Part shown: positions 1-4,774 of the stretch, in pieces
How the letters are laid out: each line of letters begins with the position of its first letter
How positions within the stretch are numbered: position 1 is the first letter of the stretch
From: Candidatus Omnitrophota bacterium
GTDB lineage: Bacteria; Omnitrophota; Gorgyraeia; Tantalellales; Tantalellaceae
Reading direction: 5' to 3'
Length of the DNA: 6,962 nt
NCBI GenBank assembly: GCA_013204685.1
Contig: JABMSC010000213.1
Coordinates: 1 to 6,962, forward strand
The notes under the pieces: model-generated
What the model was told of the DNA's origin: nothing
The model's database searches: none
What the model saw: the letters and a program-made list of their open reading frames with translations, nothing else
Program-made: the position numbers and the translations under genes

Positions 1-3
1 CGG

Positions 4-73
4 AATCTCAAATCACAAATTCCAAACTTTTCCTTTTGGAGCATTGGAATTTCGTTTTTGGGATTTGTTTCGC
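4..73. repeat. Heptad repeat array A with internal inverted repeat
   Basis: Period-7 units run from position 4: AATCTCA (4-10), AATCACA (11-17), AATTCCA (18-24), AACTTTT (25-31). Units of the opposite orientation follow: GGAATTT (46-52), CGTTTTT (53-59), GGGATTT (60-66). A perfect 9-bp inverted repeat, AAATTCCAA (17-25) against TTGGAATTT (44-52), joins the two orientations across an 18-nt loop. The array starts at or before the window edge. It lies beyond the 3' end of the minus-strand lipoprotein gene, so it could act in transcript ending or RNA stability. The period and the inverted repeat are directly visible; the function is unknown. Confidence 0.7.
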
Positions 74-75
74 TC

Positions 76-96
76 GGCCTTTGGCCTCGCGGCCCC
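76..96. other. GC-rich self-complementary spacer between arrays A and B
   Basis: A short GC-rich stretch contains GGCC (76-79 region), TTT, GGCC, then a further CGCGGCCCC, so two alternative small hairpins are possible. It stands out against the AT-rich arrays on both sides. No coding potential is convincing: the plus-strand frame open from 58 to 312 runs antisense into the lipoprotein gene and resembles no family. It may be the central loop of one composite repeat element spanning about 4-157. Confidence 0.35.
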
Positions 97-129
97 TGTA
101 AGTGTAGCATCGGGTATAACACGGTGTCG

Positions 130-157
130 AATTTCGGATTTCTGATTTCGCATTTAC
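130..157. repeat. Heptad repeat array B
   Basis: Four consecutive 7-base units are visible: AATTTCG (130-136), GATTTCT (137-143), GATTTCG (144-150) and CATTTAC (151-157). They share a central ATTT. The array ends 12 nt short of the stop codon of the minus-strand lipoprotein gene, so it lies in that gene's 3' untranslated region. The units resemble the right half of array A, so A and B may be parts of one element broken by the GC-rich spacer. Confidence 0.65.
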
Positions 158-169
158 ACTACTCTGCCC

Positions 170-994
170 TCACTCCGGCAAATCCTCTATGCTCCTCAGC
201 GTCGCCGTTACCCGTCCGAAGGGTATCCATACTATCCCATACAAGGGGTATCTGTTCTCATCCGCAGAAAAATAAAAACGGCCCTTTCCCTTTTTCCACC
301 TTTTTGAATTAAGCTCAACATAAGGCCTGAGCATAAATGCAGGAAAAGTCCCCAAGTGGGGGAGCCCCACGGCATTAACATTTTCGATCTTACCATATAC
401 TTTATAATTCTTCTCGTTTAGATTTATCGTCATCGAAATTAGTTCTTCGGGTTCAAGCGGCAAGGTTGTAAACCGGCATGCCGCGCTCAAGGGATCCTGC
501 ACGTCTTTTTCTATTTTACACCGCTTAACCGATCCATCTGTAAGATTAGTGTATATTGCCTCCAGCGCATCGAAGTCATATTCTACTATTAGGTGCTTAC
601 GATAGTTGCCTTCTTTCCTGTCAGCCTCATAACGGAGACTTGTCATTGTTTGAGCATCTACGTAAGAAGTGTAAGTGTCCTCGACTCTGTATATTTTAGA
701 AAGAAACTTATTTGATTCGGTGACAACTTTGGCTATGTATATGCCTTTGCCTTGATATTTTTCAATGCCTCTGCTCTCTGCGGTAATTCTGCCTACAGGA
801 ATGTTGTTCCAGGCTATTAAATATGTGAGCCGCTTCCGGGTCTTGAAACCAGGACCGGTGGCCATTACTGTAAGTATCTCATCCTGGGAGACATCTTTTA
901 TGGCTTTGATAGACCTCACCCTGCCTGTTGTCGAACACCCGGGAAGAACAGCTAACAAACAGATCACTGAAAGAATTATTTGTATTATTTTCAT
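170..994 (-). CDS. DUF3108-type lipoprotein
   Basis: The predicted 274-aa protein starts with a lipoprotein signal: MKII followed by a hydrophobic stretch and the lipobox L17-P18-G19-C20, with Ser at +2, which in enterobacterial rules favours the outer membrane. The rest reads like the DUF3108 family: an early 'LTYLIAWNNIPVGRI' strand pair (about residues 56-70), a 'YRVEDTYTSYVD' segment, 'EYDFD', 'VQDPLSAACRF', and a C-terminal 'FYFSADENRYPLYGI' segment. Members are envelope proteins of mostly unknown role, often predicted to be beta-rich. I chose ATG at 994; a longer reading frame begins with TTG at 1030, but that TTG lies in the likely -35 box and would put 12 polar residues before the signal. 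No Shine-Dalgarno sequence precedes ATG 994. No catalytic residues are recognisable. Confidence 0.8.
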   Translation of the reverse strand: MKIIQIILSVICLLAVLPGCSTTGRVRSIKAIKDVSQDEILTVMATGPGFKTRKRLTYLIAWNNIPVGRITAESRGIEKYQGKGIYIAKVVTESNKFLSKIYRVEDTYTSYVDAQTMTSLRYEADRKEGNYRKHLIVEYDFDALEAIYTNLTDGSVKRCKIEKDVQDPLSAACRFTTLPLEPEELISMTINLNEKNYKVYGKIENVNAVGLPHLGTFPAFMLRPYVELNSKRWKKGKGRFYFSADENRYPLYGIVWIPFGRVTATLRSIEDLPE

Positions 995-1001
995 ATAATA
1001 T

Positions 1002-1030
1002 ATTATAATTGTTTTCTCGCAGCAATACAA
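1002..1030 (-). promoter_or_regulatory. Promoter of the lipoprotein gene, possibly leaderless
   Basis: On the minus strand, TTGTAT (1030-1025) and a perfect TATAAT (1007-1002) are separated by exactly 17 nt. The -10 box ends only 7 nt before the ATG at 994, so transcription would start at or within a base or two of the start codon. With no ribosome site upstream, this predicts a leaderless mRNA. The motif is seen; the start site is inferred. Confidence 0.6.
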
Positions 1031-1036
1031 TATAGT
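1009..1036 (+). promoter_or_regulatory. Candidate nitroreductase promoter
   Basis: TTGTTT (1009-1014) and TATAGT (1031-1036) are 16 nt apart on the plus strand. The -10 box matches consensus at 5 of 6 positions, but the -35 box at only 3. A start near 1043 would leave a leader of about 20 nt containing the AGGAG ribosome site. The site overlaps the opposing lipoprotein promoter, so the two polymerases probably could not bind together. Confidence 0.4.
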
Positions 1037-1053
1037 GTTGCTATAAAAACAGC

Positions 1054-1058
1054 AGGAG
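1054..1058 (+). promoter_or_regulatory. Ribosome binding site deciding the nitroreductase start
   Basis: AGGAG lies 5 nt before ATG 1064. The same frame stays open back to an ATG at 980, but that start has no such site, and the 28 extra residues would be encoded across the divergent promoter region. The family's N-terminal 'RRSTR' FMN-binding segment sits at the usual distance from the 1064 start. Confidence 0.8.
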
Positions 1059-1063
1059 CACTC

Positions 1064-1609
1064 ATGAACAATTTTTTAGACCTGGCAAATGCCAGAAGAA
1101 GCACAAGGGTTTTTGACGGGCGCGGCATAAAACGTGAGGATCTTGAATTATGCGCAGAAGCTGCGCGGCTTGCCCCATCAGCCTGCAACTCACAGCCATG
1201 GAAATTCATAATAATAGATGACCCTCACGCAAAAGAAGCTGTTATAAAAGATACCCTTTCGGGGATTTACAAAATGAACTCTTTCTCTAAAGACGCGGGA
1301 GCATTTATTGCCATAATATCGGAGAAGATGAAGTTTCCCGCCTGGATGGGCGGAAAGGTGAGAAACACCGATTTTAGAAGAATTGATATAGGTATAGCCT
1401 GCGCCCATCTCGTCCTTCAAGCCCGAGAGCTCAACATAAAGACGTGTATCCTTGGATGGTTCAATGAAGGAAGGTTGAAAAAGATACTTTCCATACCATT
1501 CTGGAAAAAGATAGAGCTCGTGATCGCTATGGGATACAACGATTCAGAGGAGTGCCCCGAGAGGCGGCTTAAGGATAAAAGTGAAGTGGTGGGGTTTAAT
1601 AAATATTAA
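1064..1609 (+). CDS. Nitroreductase-family FMN oxidoreductase
   Basis: This 181-aa protein belongs to the compact nitroreductase family: FMN-dependent, usually dimeric cytoplasmic enzymes that use NAD(P)H to reduce nitro compounds, quinones or other substrates. The N-terminal 'ARRSTRVFDGRGI' (residues 10-22) carries the Arg-x-Ser-x-Arg pattern that contacts FMN phosphate. 'APSACNSQPWKF' (37-48) is the classic second motif, and 'DIGIACAHLVLQARELNIKT' is the dimer-interface helix followed by 'CILGWF', the segment near the flavin. The length is typical of minimal members of the family. The substrate cannot be read from sequence. The gene is divergent from the lipoprotein gene and convergent with the Nudix gene, so it is probably transcribed alone. 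Confidence 0.9.
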   Translation: MNNFLDLANARRSTRVFDGRGIKREDLELCAEAARLAPSACNSQPWKFIIIDDPHAKEAVIKDTLSGIYKMNSFSKDAGAFIAIISEKMKFPAWMGGKVRNTDFRRIDIGIACAHLVLQARELNIKTCILGWFNEGRLKKILSIPFWKKIELVIAMGYNDSEECPERRLKDKSEVVGFNKY

Positions 1610-1632
1610 CGGATCAGGGTAACAAGAAAATA

Positions 1633-1692
1633 AGTGCTGAGTGCCGGGTGCTGGGCATCAAACGCAGCACTCAGCACTCCGAACCCAGCACT
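1633..1692. repeat. Inverted heptad repeat array C, possible terminator hairpin
   Basis: Left arm units GTGCTGA (1634-1640), GTGCCGG (1641-1647) and GTGCTGG (1648-1654) are followed by inverted units AGCACTC (1666-1672), AGCACTC (1673-1679), CGAACCC (1680-1686) and AGCACTA. AGTGCTGAGTGC (1633-1644) and GCACTCAGCACT (1667-1678) form a perfect 12-bp inverted repeat. A second pairing, AGTGCTG (1633-1639) with CAGCACT (1686-1692), is also possible. It sits between the convergent nitroreductase and Nudix genes. Reading on the minus strand, the hairpin is followed by a T-rich stretch (1632-1621), so it could end the Nudix transcript; on the plus strand no T-run follows. Confidence 0.75.
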
Positions 1693-1730
1693 AAATAAGC
1701 AACGCGCACTAACAACTATGAACTTGCCCC

Positions 1731-2246
1731 CTACAACACGCCTGCGAAAGCGAGCGCAGCAACTGTTTTAGAATCGTTTATCCTGCCGGATAAGAAAAGC
1801 TTCCTCACCTCAAGCGCTGTCAAGAGTTTGAGCCTTATGAGCTCATCCTCATCCAACTCTTTCTCCCCGCGGCAAGTACACTCGGCTTCGAATATATGGA
1901 TTTTTTCGTTACAAAAACCCGGGGTGGTATATATGAACCCTATCTTCTTAAGTTTGCTAACTCCGTAACCGGTCTCTTCGGACACTTCTCTTTTTGCGCA
2001 TTTGTAAGGCGTCTCGTTCACCTCAAGAGTGCCCGCGGGTAACTCCCAGATGTATTTCCCTATAACTGCTCTATATTGTCTGATAAAAACTATTCTCTTC
2101 CCCAGGCGGGGAACCACGAGGACTGCTCCGGGATGGTCAATTTCTTCGATGTATGCTTTTTTGCCGTTGGGGAGGGTCTTTTTTCCTTTAAATACTTTCA
2201 GAAGACGTCCGCTAAAGACAGGGCTTCGCTTGCACTGACGCTGCAT
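1731..2246 (-). CDS. Nudix hydrolase, ADP-ribose pyrophosphatase type
   Basis: This 171-aa protein has a complete Nudix box at residues 72-94: G72-x5-E78-x7-R86-E87-V-S-E90-E91-T-G93-Y. The two adjacent glutamates and E87 bind the catalytic metals. Around it are the ADP-ribose hydrolase hallmarks 'FIRQYR' (54-59), 'WELPAG' (67-72), and a proline, P109 in 'TTPGF', 15 residues past the box, which marks the ADP-ribose pyrophosphatase subfamily. The likely reaction is ADP-ribose to AMP and ribose 5-phosphate. Related sugar nucleotides remain possible substrates. The start lies 6 nt after the response regulator stop; an AGGGGA ribosome site about 10 nt before ATG overlaps the end of that gene, so the two are likely co-transcribed and translationally coupled. 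Confidence 0.9.
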   Translation of the reverse strand: MQRQCKRSPVFSGRLLKVFKGKKTLPNGKKAYIEEIDHPGAVLVVPRLGKRIVFIRQYRAVIGKYIWELPAGTLEVNETPYKCAKREVSEETGYGVSKLKKIGFIYTTPGFCNEKIHIFEAECTCRGEKELDEDELIRLKLLTALEVRKLFLSGRINDSKTVAALAFAGVL

Positions 2247-2252
2247 TCTCAG

Positions 2253-2657
2253 TTATTCCCCTACTTTTTTTATGGCGAGATTCAAAACCTTCAACATTAC
2301 CACCTTCTCCAGATAAATAAGGCTGAAGGGTTTTATTATATAGTCGTCTGCTCCCAGCTTAAATGCTTCTTCTATGACATCCTCATCCGCTATGCTGGTC
2401 ATCATTATGACTCTTGTTTCCGGGGCAATTTCCTTGATCTCTTTAAGAACCTGTATTCCGTCCTTCCCCCAGCCCAGCTTGATGTCCAGCAAAACAATAA
2501 TGGGTTTTTCTTTCTTGAGCACCTTAATGGCGGCCTTACCGCTGGTGGCTTGAGCAACCTCGTAGTTCTTGCCGGTAAAGAAATCATGCAAAAAAGACAC
2601 TATTCCGACCTGGTCGTCTACCACAAGTATTTTCATATGGTCAGCATTTTTATTCAT
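2253..2657 (-). CDS. Single-domain response regulator (CheY-like receiver)
   Basis: The 134-aa protein is a stand-alone receiver domain with no output domain. Key residues are all present: acidic pair D14-D15, phospho-acceptor D58 in 'LLDIKL', T87 in 'MMTS', and K109 in 'IIKPF'. Such proteins act by protein contact after phosphorylation by a histidine kinase, none of which is in the window. The loop after D58 reads 'KLGWGKDG', one residue longer than the common 'xxPGMDG'. The start is uncertain: ATG 2657 gives 134 aa, ATG 2636 gives a more typical 127-aa protein beginning 'MKILVVDD'; neither has a clear ribosome site. It is the first gene of a pair with the Nudix gene. Confidence 0.9.
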   Translation of the reverse strand: MNKNADHMKILVVDDQVGIVSFLHDFFTGKNYEVAQATSGKAAIKVLKKEKPIIVLLDIKLGWGKDGIQVLKEIKEIAPETRVIMMTSIADEDVIEEAFKLGADDYIIKPFSLIYLEKVVMLKVLNLAIKKVGE

Positions 2658-2699
2658 TTTATTCTATTAGACAAGTTTAAACCACATCACTCACATGAA

Positions 2700-2728
2700 A
2701 GTATACATAATACTTAAATATTAATCAA
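2700..2728 (-). promoter_or_regulatory. Promoter of the response regulator-Nudix unit
   Basis: On the minus strand TTGATT (2728-2723) and TATACT (2705-2700) are separated by 17 nt. Transcription would start near 2693, leaving a leader of about 36 nt before ATG 2657. Matches are 4 of 6 and 5 of 6 bases. It lies in a very AT-rich stretch, where chance matches are common. Confidence 0.5.
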
Positions 2729-2780
2729 ATTAAAATTATAAATAAGCCACTCCACTGATCTTCTCAGGTGTTAAATACAT

Positions 2781-2809
2781 AAAAAAAGGGAGCCATAGGG
2801 CTCCCTTTT
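2781..2809 (-). terminator. Intrinsic terminator of the small membrane protein gene
   Basis: GGGAGCC (2788-2794) and GGCTCCC (2799-2805) form a 7-bp stem closed by the loop ATAG, extended by flanking A/T pairs. On the minus strand the stem is followed by seven T's (2787-2781), a textbook rho-independent terminator 25 nt past the stop codon at 2835. The plus-strand side has TTTT, so weak action in the other direction is possible. Confidence 0.9.
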
Positions 2810-2834
2810 CTCTGATAATTTTGTTGAGCGCATG

Positions 2835-3206
2835 TTATTCTTTGATATACTTCAGGATCTCTTCATCCTTTTTCTCTTCCCACTCTTTCTTGAAATCAGA
2901 TTTATGTTTCGTCTTAAGAGCAGGCATTATTGTGGATGTGTTCTTGAATCCTACTTGCATCGAAGCCTGCCCCTTATCATCCTCGGCAACCGGAGTAACC
3001 TTGATAAGAAGCGAAGAAAAGACAAGCACAGTTACGATAGAAGCGACTGTGTATTTCTTCACCCTGTGGGACCAAAGAGATATTGTCTTACATCTCATAT
3101 CAACACCGAAGTCGACGTCACCCTTCAGGTAGTCGCCCGCTATGTTGCTGGCCTCTTCAGAATCCGAAGCATCACAAATGATCTCGATTAAAGTTCTGTA
3201 CTTCAC
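2835..3206 (-). CDS. Small single-pass membrane protein, unknown family
   Basis: I do not recognise a named family. The 123-aa protein has a soluble N-terminal part (about residues 1-50) with two cysteines, C11 and C39, and the segment 'EEASNIAGDYLKGDVD' (17-32), one hydrophobic segment at about 53-68, and a charged C-terminal tail rich in Lys and Glu. The basic 'HRVKK' (47-51) before the membrane segment suggests the N-terminal part is cytoplasmic and the tail is outside. I chose the GTG start at 3206: GGGGG (3218-3214) precedes it with about 7 nt spacing. A longer frame begins with TTG 3287, but that codon is the first half of a perfect TTGACA box. The gene has its own promoter and terminator, so it is a one-gene transcript. 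An anti-sigma or sensor-like role would be a guess. Confidence 0.75.
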   Translation of the reverse strand: MKYRTLIEIICDASDSEEASNIAGDYLKGDVDFGVDMRCKTISLWSHRVKKYTVASIVTVLVFSSLLIKVTPVAEDDKGQASMQVGFKNTSTIMPALKTKHKSDFKKEWEEKKDEEILKYIKE

Positions 3207-3213
3207 TTTAATA

Positions 3214-3218
3214 CCCCC
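3214..3218 (-). promoter_or_regulatory. Ribosome binding site supporting a GTG start
   Basis: GGGGG on the minus strand, 7 nt before GTG 3206, is the only good ribosome site upstream of the 123-aa gene. The in-frame codons before it contain no ATG or GTG with comparable support. Confidence 0.6.
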
Positions 3219-3258
3219 ATGAATTATGATTATTTTCCTTACTTTTATATCCTTTACA

Positions 3259-3287
3259 AGTTTACCTCGCTTACCGCGTAATGTCAA
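3259..3287 (-). promoter_or_regulatory. Promoter of the small membrane protein gene
   Basis: A perfect -35 TTGACA (3287-3282) is followed after 17 nt by TAAACT (3264-3259), 4 of 6 to consensus. Transcription would start near 3252 and give a leader of about 45 nt before GTG 3206. The placement rules out translation from TTG 3287. Confidence 0.6.
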
Positions 3288-3601
3288 CTAGCTTTTTGAA
3301 ACCTTTACGAATGAGCTCAATCATACCTGTATATATAGGAATACAAATGATAGCAATAATCTATGATTTTTTTCGGCTAACTTTTGACAAAAAAGTGCAA
3401 TATTTTAACTTTTTTAAGTATAACAACAGCGGGCAAAAAGTAGTGTAATTGTTGATAAATAAAAGGTATAAAAGAGGTCAAAATACCGCTTAAACGTGGT
3501 AAAAATAGGATTTGTATGTTGTTAGGAAACGTTCTGGTGGGAGACAAAAACATGAACTACCACATAACTCAAAACCTTATGGTGCTGAGTCTAATATGGA
3601 G
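3288..3601. other. Non-coding stretch between the membrane protein and phosphatase genes
   Basis: About 310 AT-rich bases hold no convincing conserved gene. Contents seen: a perfect 8-bp inverted repeat AAAAAAGT (3389-3396) / ACTTTTTT (3408-3415); a short imperfect hairpin TACCGC-N6-GTGGTA near 3484-3501; and a 33-codon plus-strand frame (3347-3448) preceded by AGGA. None of these is strong. No clear terminator follows the phosphatase gene, whose transcript would run into this region. No period-7 array is visible here, unlike other gaps in the window. Confidence 0.5.
3347..3448 (+). CDS. Possible 33-aa small ORF, doubtful
   Basis: ATG 3347 to TAA 3446 encodes 33 residues beginning MIAIIYDFFRL, rich in aromatic and basic residues. 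AGGA (3337-3340) lies 6 nt before the start, a proper ribosome-site spacing. No good promoter, no recognised family, and AT-rich sequence that makes chance frames likely. Listed because it is the only frame with a ribosome site in a 310-base gap. Confidence 0.15.
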   Translation: MIAIIYDFFRLTFDKKVQYFNFFKYNNSGQKVV

Positions 3602-4396
3602 CTATTTTATTTCTTCATCATTGCTCAACAAGCTGCTCATTTCATCATGTATCAATCTATTTGTAGCTAATATCTCTTTATTGAATATATCAAAACGTGC
3701 GCCCTCAAGCGTTGTAACTTTGCCGCCGGCTTCCCTTGCGATCAATTCACCGGCTGCAGTATCCCATGGGCTAAGACCCAGCTCCCAGAAACCATCAAAT
3801 CTTCCGCATGCAACGTAGCAAAGATCAAGAGCCGCTGAACCAAGCCTTCTAACGGCCTGTGCCTTGCTTATCATCGTTGCGAAGTTCTCAATATTTGCGA
3901 TCTTGCCTTCGATGCTGTAAGCAAACCCGGTAACGATCAAAGACTCACTCAGACTTTTTGCTTTTGAAACATTAATTTTCTTCCCGTTCAAAAAAGCGCC
4001 TTTGCCCTCTTCTGCTGTAAAAAGTTCATTTTTGTTCGGGTCAAAAATAACACCGATCTTTACCGAATCTCCGTGATACACGGCTATTGAAGTGCAAAAT
4101 ATCGGCAGCCCATGCGTAAAGTTAGTAGTCCCATCGAGTGGATCGACAACCCACCTGTAAGCATTACCCTGTGAATGTTCGCCGCTTTCCTCGGCAAGTA
4201 TAGAATGTTCCGGAAACTCTTTTTGTATGGCCCCAAGAATGATTTTTTCACTTCCCTTGTCCACATCAGTAACAAGATTAGTAAAAGCGCCCTTATGAGA
4301 GATTTCTTTCAGTTTCCCGACGTGTTCAAGAACATAATTTCCTGCATCCTGAGCCGCTTTTTCGGCAACCGCCTTTATCTTGCTCAGATCTTCCAT
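3602..4396 (-). CDS. suhB: Inositol monophosphatase family protein (SuhB-like)
   Basis: This 264-aa protein is a full-length member of the inositol monophosphatase family, magnesium-dependent cytoplasmic phosphatases. Metal ligands are visible: E69-E70 in 'LAEESG', D85 and D88 in 'DPLDGTTNF' (85-93), and D212 in 'WDTAAG' (211-216). 'GSAALDLCYVACGRFDGFWE' (about 186-205) is the conserved region before the last motif. Substrates could be inositol 1-phosphate or related sugar phosphates; in E. coli SuhB also acts on rRNA transcription complexes. The symbol is given by family resemblance only. ATG 4396 lies inside the 3' end of the EF-Tu domain-like gene (13-nt overlap), with GGGGA about 6 nt upstream, so translation is probably coupled. 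Confidence 0.9.
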   Translation of the reverse strand: MEDLSKIKAVAEKAAQDAGNYVLEHVGKLKEISHKGAFTNLVTDVDKGSEKIILGAIQKEFPEHSILAEESGEHSQGNAYRWVVDPLDGTTNFTHGLPIFCTSIAVYHGDSVKIGVIFDPNKNELFTAEEGKGAFLNGKKINVSKAKSLSESLIVTGFAYSIEGKIANIENFATMISKAQAVRRLGSAALDLCYVACGRFDGFWELGLSPWDTAAGELIAREAGGKVTTLEGARFDIFNKEILATNRLIHDEMSSLLSNDEEIK

Positions 4397-4674
4397 ACCT
4401 TATCCCCGCGTCTCACTTTCTTTTTCACTTTTATAGCCGCTTCTTCGCCCCTGGAAGCTGTTTCTATTGTCTCATGCTCAAGCTGCATAGAGTTTACCTT
4501 TTCCTTGAAATCCGTAGTAAACCCCTTGATCCTGATCTCATCACCGATGGATAATTTGTCTTTTTCTACCTTTATTACCGCCACTTTGAGTTTTCCGAAA
4601 TAATGTATAACTTCTCCTACAAGAATGCCCTGGTCCTGTGGATCGCGCTTTTTAAATAAAAATCCAAACACCAT
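4384..4674 (-). CDS. EF-Tu domain II-like small protein
   Basis: The 96-aa protein resembles the beta-barrel domain II of translational GTPases without any GTPase domain: 'LVGEVIHYFGKLKVAVIKV' (18-36), 'LSIGDEIRIKG' (41-51), 'VNSMQLEH' (60-67), and a final 'RRGDKVWKI'. Similar orphan proteins are annotated as 'translation elongation factor-like' in many uncultured bacteria; their job is not established. A strong GGAGG site (4685-4681), 6 nt before ATG 4674, fixes the start; a longer frame from 4713 adds 13 unsupported residues. The final 13 nt overlap the start of the phosphatase gene, so the two form one unit. Ribosome or nucleic-acid binding is a reasonable guess from the fold only. Confidence 0.8.
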   Translation of the reverse strand: MVFGFLFKKRDPQDQGILVGEVIHYFGKLKVAVIKVEKDKLSIGDEIRIKGFTTDFKEKVNSMQLEHETIETASRGEEAAIKVKKKVRRGDKVWKI

Positions 4675-4680
4675 ATCACA

Positions 4681-4685
4681 CCTCC
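4681..4685 (-). promoter_or_regulatory. Strong ribosome binding site of the EF-Tu-like gene
   Basis: GGAGG, 6 nt before ATG 4674, is the best ribosome site in the window. It suggests this small protein is well translated and decides the start against ATG-like codons further upstream. Confidence 0.8.
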
Positions 4686-4732
4686 ATTTGTTTTGGTAAG
4701 GCAAAATCAGCACTTAACAATAAAAAGTATTG

Positions 4733-4774
4733 ATTGCTAATTTTAAATTGCTAAATTTGCATTGCTAAATAAAA
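4733..4774. repeat. Heptad repeat array D
   Basis: Units fall in exact 7-base register: ATTGCTA (4733-4739), ATTTTAA (4740-4746), ATTGCTA (4747-4753), AATTTGC (4754-4760), ATTGCTA (4761-4767), AATAAAA (4768-4774). Upstream, TTAACAAT (4714-4721) is a one-mismatch inverted copy of ATTGCTAA, so both orientations occur here too. The last units enter the 3' end of the glycosylase gene and form its stop codon (4767-4765) and last codons. The array separates that gene from the EF-Tu-like gene. Confidence 0.75.

Noticed and set aside
58..312. Plus-strand open frame of 84 codons at the left edge
   Set aside because: It crosses arrays A/B and runs antisense into the lipoprotein gene; the translation resembles no protein family and has no ribosome site.
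1633..1692. CRISPR-like array
   Set aside because: Units are 7 bases with no spacers and occur in both orientations, unlike CRISPR repeats; no cas genes are near.
2076..2717. Plus-strand open frame of 213 codons
   Set aside because: It lies antisense to the response regulator and Nudix genes, both of which have complete catalytic motifs; it is a shadow frame.
3484..3501. Terminator hairpin for the phosphatase transcript
   Set aside because: On the minus strand the stem has only four clean pairs plus a mismatch and a short T-run, too weak to call.
3516..3818. Plus-strand frame of 100 codons entering the phosphatase gene
   Set aside because: Two thirds is antisense to the well-supported phosphatase gene, and the unique part has no recognisable domain.
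4175..4603. Plus-strand frame of 142 codons
   Set aside because: It is antisense to the phosphatase and EF-Tu-like genes and looks like low-quality hydrophobic shadow translation.
4700..4770. Promoter for the EF-Tu-like gene inside array D (TTAGCA-N17-AATACT on the minus strand)
   Set aside because: Only 4 of 6 matches in each box, built from repeat units, so chance is as likely; the gene may instead be read from upstream.
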